A DNA stretch of 6,111 nucleotides from DATKDU01 sp035512595 (GTDB lineage Bacteria > Planctomycetota > Planctomycetia > Pirellulales > Pirellulaceae): positions 1 to 6,111 of the forward strand of contig DATKDU010000309.1 of assembly GCA_035512595.1 (NCBI GenBank), given 5' to 3'. Below the pieces are notes generated by a model. It saw only the letters and a list, made by a program, of their open reading frames with translations. It was not told the origin of the DNA and searched no databases. Shown here piece by piece: positions 1 through 4,042 of this stretch. How positions within the stretch are numbered: position 1 is the first letter of the stretch; the number at the start of each line of letters is the position of its first letter. A program made the translations under genes and the position numbers.

Positions 1-1242
1 GTCAGCATCCGCATCCGCGGCATCGAGGAGGGCTTTGCCGACGTCTTTCCGAAAGTGCGGCCGCACTTGCACGCCGAGCTGCGAAAGTACCTCGTCCTGC
101 GGGCGCTGAAAAAGGATCTCAAGGACATCGTCTATGGTTACGGTCCGTTGCAGGATCTGCTGCGGGCGCCGAGCGTCACGGAGATCATGGTCGTCTCCAG
201 CGACCAGATTTACATCGAGCGGGACGGCGTGATCGAGCGCTCCGGCCGCCGCTTCATCTCCGACGACGTGACCGAATCGATCATCGAGCGGATCGTGGCC
301 CAGGTCGGCCGCCGCATCGACAAAAGCCAGCCGCTGGTGGACGCCCGCCTGCCTGACGGCTCGCGCGTCAACGCCATCATCCCGCCGCTGGCGGTCCGCG
401 GTCCGTGCTTGACCATCCGAAAATTCCCCGCCCAGCGGTTCACGATGGACGACCTGGTCGAGATCGGCTCGATCACCCGCGAAGCTGCGGCATTTCTGCG
501 GGCCTGCGTCGTCGAGAGCGCCAACATCCTGATCAGCGGCGGCACCGGCACCGGCAAGACGACGTTCCTCAACGTCCTGTCGAGCTTCATCCCCCACAAG
601 CAGCGGATCGTCACGATCGAGGACACGACCGAGCTCAAGCTGCACCAGGAGCACGTCGTCTCGCTGGAGAGCAAGCTTCCCAACGTCGAAGGGGCCGGGG
701 CATACACGATTCGCGACCTGCTTCGCAACGCGTTGCGAATGCGGCCCGACCGGATCGTCGTCGGCGAATGCCGCGGGCCCGAGGCGCTCGACATGCTCCA
801 AGCGATGAACACCGGTCACGACGGCTCAATGACGACCGTCCACGCCAACAGTGCCGAGGAGGTGCTCCAGCGGCTGGAGGTGCTGGTGCTGATGGCGGCC
901 GAACTGCCGGTGGTGTCAATCCATCGGCAGATCGAGTCGGCGATCGACCTGGTGGTGCAGATCGCCCGGCTCCCCGGCGGCAAACGGGTGGTGAGCCAGA
1001 TTTCCGAGGTCTACGGCATGGACCCGGAGACGAACCGGGTCGTGATCCGCGACATTTTCAATTTGCGGGATGGCCAGCATTTGCAGCCGACCGGTTACCT
1101 GCCGACGTTCGTCGATGGGCTGATCGCCAAGGGGCTGCTGAATTTGGACGATTTGTTCCCGAAGCGTGGTCCGCTCGCTCCGCGAGCGGAGTTTCCACTC
1201 GCGGAGCGAGTGGACCACATTGGGAGGCCCCGTCATGGCTGA
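1..1242 (+). CDS. cpaF: CpaF/TadA-type secretion ATPase of the Tad (Flp) pilus, 5' end missing
   Basis: Cytoplasmic hexameric ATPase of the type II/IV secretion superfamily, which drives Flp pilus assembly through TadB/TadC. Seen in sequence: an N-terminal module with GYGPLQDLL and VTEIMVVSSDQIYIERDG; Walker A GGTGTGKTT at 538-564 (Lys codon 556-558); an Asp-box region TIEDTTELKLHQEHVVSLES; Walker B region DRIVVGECRG from 748; and the His-box stretch GHDGSMTTVHANS. All are classic for CpaF. The frame is open back to base 1 (413 codons), so the GTG at 55 is probably internal and the true start lies upstream. The gene overlaps tadB by 8 nt, indicating translational coupling. Oddity: after LLNLDDLFPKR the last 24 residues are encoded largely by a long inverted repeat (1166-1218), so the native C-terminal tail looks extended or replaced. 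Family assignment is near certain; the start is unknown. Confidence 0.95.
   Translation, partial: VSIRIRGIEEGFADVFPKVRPHLHAELRKYLVLRALKKDLKDIVYGYGPLQDLLRAPSVTEIMVVSSDQIYIERDGVIERSGRRFISDDVTESIIERIVAQVGRRIDKSQPLVDARLPDGSRVNAIIPPLAVRGPCLTIRKFPAQRFTMDDLVEIGSITREAAAFLRACVVESANILISGGTGTGKTTFLNVLSSFIPHKQRIVTIEDTTELKLHQEHVVSLESKLPNVEGAGAYTIRDLLRNALRMRPDRIVVGECRGPEALDMLQAMNTGHDGSMTTVHANSAEEVLQRLEVLVLMAAELPVVSIHRQIESAIDLVVQIARLPGGKRVVSQISEVYGMDPETNRVVIRDIFNLRDGQHLQPTGYLPTFVDGLIAKGLLNLDDLFPKRGPLAPRAEFPLAERVDHIGRPRHG
1166..1218. repeat. Inverted repeat 1: double-hairpin palindrome inside the 3' end of cpaF
   Basis: Arms 1166-1186 and 1198-1218 are reverse complements over 21 nt with one mismatch (1173 against 1211), around an 11-nt centre. 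Each half also folds alone: 1170-1178 pairs perfectly with 1182-1190 (loop TCC), and 1194-1202 pairs perfectly with 1206-1214 (loop GGA). The long-arm mismatch is a compensated change, G-C (1173/1187) in the first hairpin and A-T (1197/1211) in the second. The element is translated as part of CpaF and ends 4 nt before the tadB Shine-Dalgarno sequence. No T-run follows, so it is not a typical intrinsic terminator. It is probably an interspersed REP-like element. Confidence 0.9.
1223..1227 (+). promoter_or_regulatory. Shine-Dalgarno sequence that fixes the tadB start
   Basis: GGAGG sits 7 nt before the ATG at 1235. It supports that start over the in-frame GTG at 1166, which lies inside the palindrome and would add 23 residues unlike a TadB N-terminus. 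The site lies within the last cpaF codons and next to the palindrome, so ribosomes finishing cpaF, or folding of the repeat, could influence tadB translation. Confidence 0.75.
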
Positions 1243-2083
1243 CCCCTTCATCATTTTGTCGAGCGGCCTGGTCGGCGCGGGGGTCGGCCTGGGGAGTTAC
1301 TTCGGCCGCGACTATTACCTACAGGGACTGGATTACCTGGAGCGCGACCTGGGGGAGAAACTGCGGTCGCTGCGGATCAGCACAAAGCGGTTGCGGGCCT
1401 GGCTGATCCTCTGGTCGATCGGACTGGTGGCGCTGTTGGTCGGCCTGGGATACTTTTTCGATAGCCTGGCGTTCGCATTGACCTTCGCCATCCTGTTGGC
1501 TTGCCTGCCGTGGTACGTCATCCGCCGGCTGGCGCTTTCCCGCCGGCAGCAGATCGAAAGCCAACTCGCCGACGCGATGGTCACGTTTTCCAGCGCCATC
1601 AAGGCCGGCCTGTCGCTGGCCCAGGCGATGGACATTCTCGCCGGCCAGTGTCCGCGGCCGGTCAGCGACGAGTTCCGCCAGATCGTCGGCGAGTACCAGA
1701 TGGGCAAACCCCTCGAAAAGACGCTCACCGAAGCCAAGCAGCGGCTCAAGAGCGATAATTTTTCCTTGTTTGCCGCGGCACTCCTTGCCAGCCGCAAGAG
1801 CGGCGGCCGGCTCAATGAAACGGTCGATCGGATCGCCCACTCGGTGCTGGAGCTTCAGCGGCTGGAGCGGAAGATCACGGTCGAGACGGCACAGGCCCGC
1901 CGCTCGGCCATCTACATGGCGATTGTGCCCGTGCTCCTCTTGGGCGTCTACTACTTCGTCGATCCGGTGAACACCGTGCTCTTGTTTACAACCATACCGG
2001 GGCAGATTTTGCTGTCGATTGCAATTGCGCTCGTGGTAATCGCCTACGTTTGGGCGCAGGTCATCCTGAGGCCGGATATTTAA
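1235..2083 (+). CDS. tadB: TadB-type inner-membrane platform protein (T2SSF domain)
   Basis: Polytopic membrane protein, one of the paired GspF-like platform subunits of the Tad pilus machine, expected to contact the CpaF ATPase. It has 282 residues. Likely membrane segments are at about 5-22 (weak), 56-74, 78-96, 225-242 and 256-275. Between them a cytoplasmic T2SSF domain spans about 105-225, with QLADAMVTFSSAIKAGLSL, the ASRKSGGRLNETVDRIA stretch and a basic helix (QRLERKITVETAQARRSA) leading into the next membrane segment. This is the usual TadB architecture and length. The ATG at 1235 has a good GGAGG site and overlaps the cpaF stop by 8 nt. The gene ends one base before inverted repeat 2. 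TadB and TadC are told apart by order (ATPase-TadB-TadC) and by the SGGRLNE-type motif; the family call is firm. Confidence 0.92.
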   Translation: MADPFIILSSGLVGAGVGLGSYFGRDYYLQGLDYLERDLGEKLRSLRISTKRLRAWLILWSIGLVALLVGLGYFFDSLAFALTFAILLACLPWYVIRRLALSRRQQIESQLADAMVTFSSAIKAGLSLAQAMDILAGQCPRPVSDEFRQIVGEYQMGKPLEKTLTEAKQRLKSDNFSLFAAALLASRKSGGRLNETVDRIAHSVLELQRLERKITVETAQARRSAIYMAIVPVLLLGVYYFVDPVNTVLLFTTIPGQILLSIAIALVVIAYVWAQVILRPDI

Positions 2084-2084
2084 C

Positions 2085-2140
2085 GTAGGACGGCCTTTCC
2101 AGGCCGTCCCCTAATCGACGGCCTGGAAAGGCCGTCGTAC
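2085..2140. repeat. Inverted repeat 2: double-hairpin palindrome between tadB and tadC
   Basis: Arms 2085-2107 and 2118-2140 are reverse complements over 23 nt with one mismatch (2088 against 2137), around a 10-nt centre. Each half also forms its own hairpin with an 8-bp stem and 6-nt loop: 2088-2095 with 2102-2109 (loop TTTCCA), and 2116-2123 with 2130-2137 (loop TGGAAA). The outermost pair is G-C in the first hairpin and C-G in the second, so the long-arm mismatch is again a compensated change. It begins one base after the tadB stop and fills nearly all of the 70-nt gap. No T-run follows either side. Confidence 0.92.
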
Positions 2141-2153
2141 AGAAGAATCGCCC

Positions 2154-3068
2154 ATGGACTCCATCACTTTGAGTTTTCTCGCCAGCCTCCTCGTCGGCGG
2201 GTCGGTGTACATGGCCTTCTACTGGCTCGTGACCGTGCTCAACACGGGCGACCTCGAGCAGGGAGCCGAGTGGCGGTACGACGTCTCGCGGATCAACGAG
2301 CTGCGGCGGGTGAGCGTCATCTACCGCTGGTTTCAGCCGCTGATCCAGATTTTCGCTCGCTTCAACCGCGGGGCCTTCCCCGCCACGATGAAGAACATGG
2401 CCCGCGAGATCCAGGCAGCCGGCCTCTCGCGTTCGTGGCTGCCGGAAGAATACCTCGCCCGCTGCGAGCTGATCGCCCTGTTCCTCACGCCGCTGTACGT
2501 CTACATCTTCGTCAACCTGCTCGACTGGCCCGGCATCGTCCTGGCGATCACCGCCGTGCTTCTGACCGCCTGGTTTCTGCGCCTCCAGTTGGCCAGTAAG
2601 GCCCGCCGCCGCTTGCAGGAGATCAAGCGGCGAATGCCGTACGTGCTCGACCTGGTGACGCTGCTGATGGAAGCGGGCTCGACGTTTCTGCGGGCTCTCG
2701 ACGATGCGGTGCATGAATTTGCCGGCCAGCCGATTGCCGTCGAGTTCGGCCGCGTGCTGACCGACATGCACCTGGGGAAGACCCGCACCGAGGCGTTTCA
2801 CGCCATGCGCGACCGCCTCAGCGACAACGAAATCACCAGCATCATCGGCGCGATCGTGCAGGGAGAAAACCTCGGCACTCCGCTGGCCCACGTCTTCCGC
2901 ACGCAGGCCGACGTGCTGCGGATCAAGCGCTCGCAGCGGGCCGAGACGGTGGCCGGCGAGGCGGGGGTGAACATGCTTTTTCCCGGCGTTCTCGTCATGG
3001 TATCATCGGTGCTGGTGATCCTTGGGCCGTTCATTTTGAACTACCTGTATTTTGGTCTGAATATGTAA
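2154..3068 (+). CDS. tadC: TadC-type inner-membrane platform protein (T2SSF domain)
   Basis: Second GspF-like platform subunit of the Tad pilus machine, expected to pair with TadB in the inner membrane. It has 304 residues, with likely membrane helices at about 5-28, 104-123, 126-144 and 273-298. The cytoplasmic T2SSF domain lies at about 160-272: RRMPYVLDLVTLLMEAGSTF at its start, a central GRVLTDMHLGKTRTEAF, then IIGAIVQGENLGTPLAHVF and the helix RIKRSQRAETVAGEAGVNML running into the last membrane segment. These match the TadC pattern. The ATG at 2154 is preceded only by a weak AGAAG at 2141-2145, right after inverted repeat 2, so initiation may be less efficient than for tadB. The stop at 3066-3068 lies one base before inverted repeat 3. 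Confidence 0.92.
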   Translation: MDSITLSFLASLLVGGSVYMAFYWLVTVLNTGDLEQGAEWRYDVSRINELRRVSVIYRWFQPLIQIFARFNRGAFPATMKNMAREIQAAGLSRSWLPEEYLARCELIALFLTPLYVYIFVNLLDWPGIVLAITAVLLTAWFLRLQLASKARRRLQEIKRRMPYVLDLVTLLMEAGSTFLRALDDAVHEFAGQPIAVEFGRVLTDMHLGKTRTEAFHAMRDRLSDNEITSIIGAIVQGENLGTPLAHVFRTQADVLRIKRSQRAETVAGEAGVNMLFPGVLVMVSSVLVILGPFILNYLYFGLNM

Positions 3069-3069
3069 T

Positions 3070-3147
3070 CACAAGCCCGACGCGCCAGCGAGGGAAAGGC
3101 TCGGCACGCCAAACGAGCGTGTCCCTCGCTGGCGCGTCGGGCTTGTG
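3070..3147. repeat. Inverted repeat 3: perfect 26-bp palindrome between tadC and the zinc-ribbon gene
   Basis: Arms 3070-3095 and 3122-3147 are exact reverse complements over 26 nt. They enclose a 26-nt centre that can form a further short stem (3105-3109 with 3117-3121), giving one long compound hairpin. It starts one base after the tadC stop and ends 3 nt before the GGAG (3151-3154) upstream of the next ATG. Its sequence is unrelated to inverted repeats 1 and 2, and its arms do not fold into strong small hairpins. No T-run flanks it, so it is not a canonical terminator. I recall similar GACGCGCCAGCGAGGG-type sequences as common in planctomycete genomes; that is memory, not a search. Confidence 0.92.
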
Positions 3148-3158
3148 GGCGGAGCAGC

Positions 3159-4040
3159 ATGGGTCTCTCCTTCCATTGTCCGCACTGCACCCAGGCGGTC
3201 GGAGCATTGCCGACGCAAATGGGGCAGCAGGTCACCTGCGCTGCGTGTGGGGCCCAGTTCCGCTTGAGCCCGATGCTGCTGGGGGGAAACGGCCGGTCGG
3301 CAGCCGCGAAGACGCCACCGGTCGCAACCGCAGCGGTCGCCAAGCCCGCCGCTCCGCCGATTGCAGCGCCCATTGCAACAGCGATGCCGCCGGCCGCTGC
3401 ACCAGCGCCACCGCCGCCGGTTGCCACGGTGGTGAAAATGCCGCCGCGGCCAACGCCGACCGCGTCATCACCGCCAGTGGCTGCCCCTGTAGCCCCTACC
3501 ACTCACCACTCACCACTCACCACTCACCACTCACCTGCTGCGCAGCAGCCCAACGTCGCCCGCTTCATCGCTGCCGCCAGCCAGGACTCGACGGTCCAGC
3601 TCACGGCCGACGGCAAGCTGCCCGAGCTGTCGCTGGCCGAAGCGACGGCTAAGAAGCAAAAGCCGACGGAGTCGAATACCAGTCCGCTGGTCCTCGGCCT
3701 GGCGCTGGTCGCCAGCACGGTGATGTCGATTCTGCTCTTGGTCGCAGATTTCGGCGGAGGCGGTACATCGACCGAGACCGCCGACCAGGCGCGGGCGGCG
3801 ATGGCCTCGTACTACGAAGATCAGGAAGGTCCGCTCCTGCCCTATCAGCAGTTCCTCAAGGATGCCTCGCTGGCCCATTCGCTCGGCAAATTCGACGAAG
3901 AGCGGGAGTGTTACCGCCGCGTGCTGCACCTGTACCGCTCGGAGGCCAAGAACCAGTACGTGGGCCTGACGGGGACCAAGAGTAGCGACAAGGAGCTCTT
4001 GAACTTGCTCGGAATCGTCCTCGACGAAGGAAGCCGCTGA
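3159..4040 (+). CDS. Membrane protein with N-terminal zinc ribbon and Pro/Ala-rich linker, function unknown
   Basis: I do not recognise a named family for the whole 293-residue protein. Seen: a treble-clef or ribbon-like Cys4 module, C7-x2-C10-x16-C27-x2-C30 (CPHC and CAAC), near the N-terminus; a low-complexity Pro/Ala linker at about 46-113; a TTHHSPL heptapeptide stretch at 114-126 encoded by a DNA heptamer array; one membrane helix at about 176-196 preceded by KKQK, which predicts a cytoplasmic N-terminus; a Gly-rich turn; and a C-terminal helical region (about 203-293) with LPYQQFLKDASLAHSLGKFDEERECYRRVLHLYR, resembling one TPR-like helical pair. The ATG at 3159 has GGAG 4 nt upstream, a slightly short spacing. 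The stop lies 2 nt before the kinase start, so the two are probably co-translated and may cooperate. Zinc binding is inferred from the cysteines only. Confidence 0.8.
   Translation: MGLSFHCPHCTQAVGALPTQMGQQVTCAACGAQFRLSPMLLGGNGRSAAAKTPPVATAAVAKPAAPPIAAPIATAMPPAAAPAPPPPVATVVKMPPRPTPTASSPPVAAPVAPTTHHSPLTTHHSPAAQQPNVARFIAAASQDSTVQLTADGKLPELSLAEATAKKQKPTESNTSPLVLGLALVASTVMSILLLVADFGGGGTSTETADQARAAMASYYEDQEGPLLPYQQFLKDASLAHSLGKFDEERECYRRVLHLYRSEAKNQYVGLTGTKSSDKELLNLLGIVLDEGSR
3499..3533 (+). repeat. Five tandem copies of heptamer CCACTCA inside a coding region
   Basis: CCACTCA is repeated exactly five times. Because 7 is not a multiple of 3, the array reads as TTHHSPL (cyclic permutations) in all three forward frames and has no stop in any of them. 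On the complementary strand the same array contains TGA stops, so only this orientation is tolerated within a gene. It falls in the Pro/Ala linker of the zinc-ribbon membrane protein. Heptanucleotide arrays of this kind are known from cyanobacteria and occur elsewhere. Confidence 0.95.
4027..4033 (+). promoter_or_regulatory. Shine-Dalgarno sequence of the kinase gene inside the upstream gene
   Basis: AAGGAAG lies 9 nt before the ATG at 4043, within the last codons of the zinc-ribbon gene. It supports this start, which puts the kinase fold at residue 8, and supports translational coupling of the two genes. Confidence 0.7.
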
Positions 4041-4042
4041 CG

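Noticed and set aside
55..57. GTG at 55 as the cpaF start
   Set aside because: The frame is open to base 1, with plausible protein sequence before it and no ribosome site; the gene is more likely truncated by the window edge.
1166..1234. Upstream in-frame GTG at 1166 as the tadB start
   Set aside because: It would begin inside the palindrome and add an Arg/Ser-rich leader; the ATG at 1235 has a strong GGAGG and a TadB-like N-terminus.
405..1406. 333-codon + strand frame overlapping cpaF and tadB
   Set aside because: Arg/Pro/Ala-rich out-of-frame reading of two confidently identified genes, with no domain signal.
2061..2891. 276-codon open frame on the minus strand opposite tadC
   Set aside because: Composition is typical of the antisense of a high-GC gene, with no recognisable domain, and it lies opposite a well-supported tadC.
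1166..3147. The three palindromes as Rho-independent terminators
   Set aside because: No T-run follows on either strand, genes continue in the same direction, and the first palindrome lies within coding sequence.
3041..3502. Minus-strand frame of 153 codons rich in Gly/Ala opposite the zinc-ribbon gene
   Set aside because: It is the antisense of the Pro/Ala linker and of palindrome 3; its composition follows from the opposite strand.
3499..3533. Heptamer array as a CRISPR or a set of protein-binding iterons
   Set aside because: The units are directly abutted 7-mers without spacers and sit inside an open coding frame.
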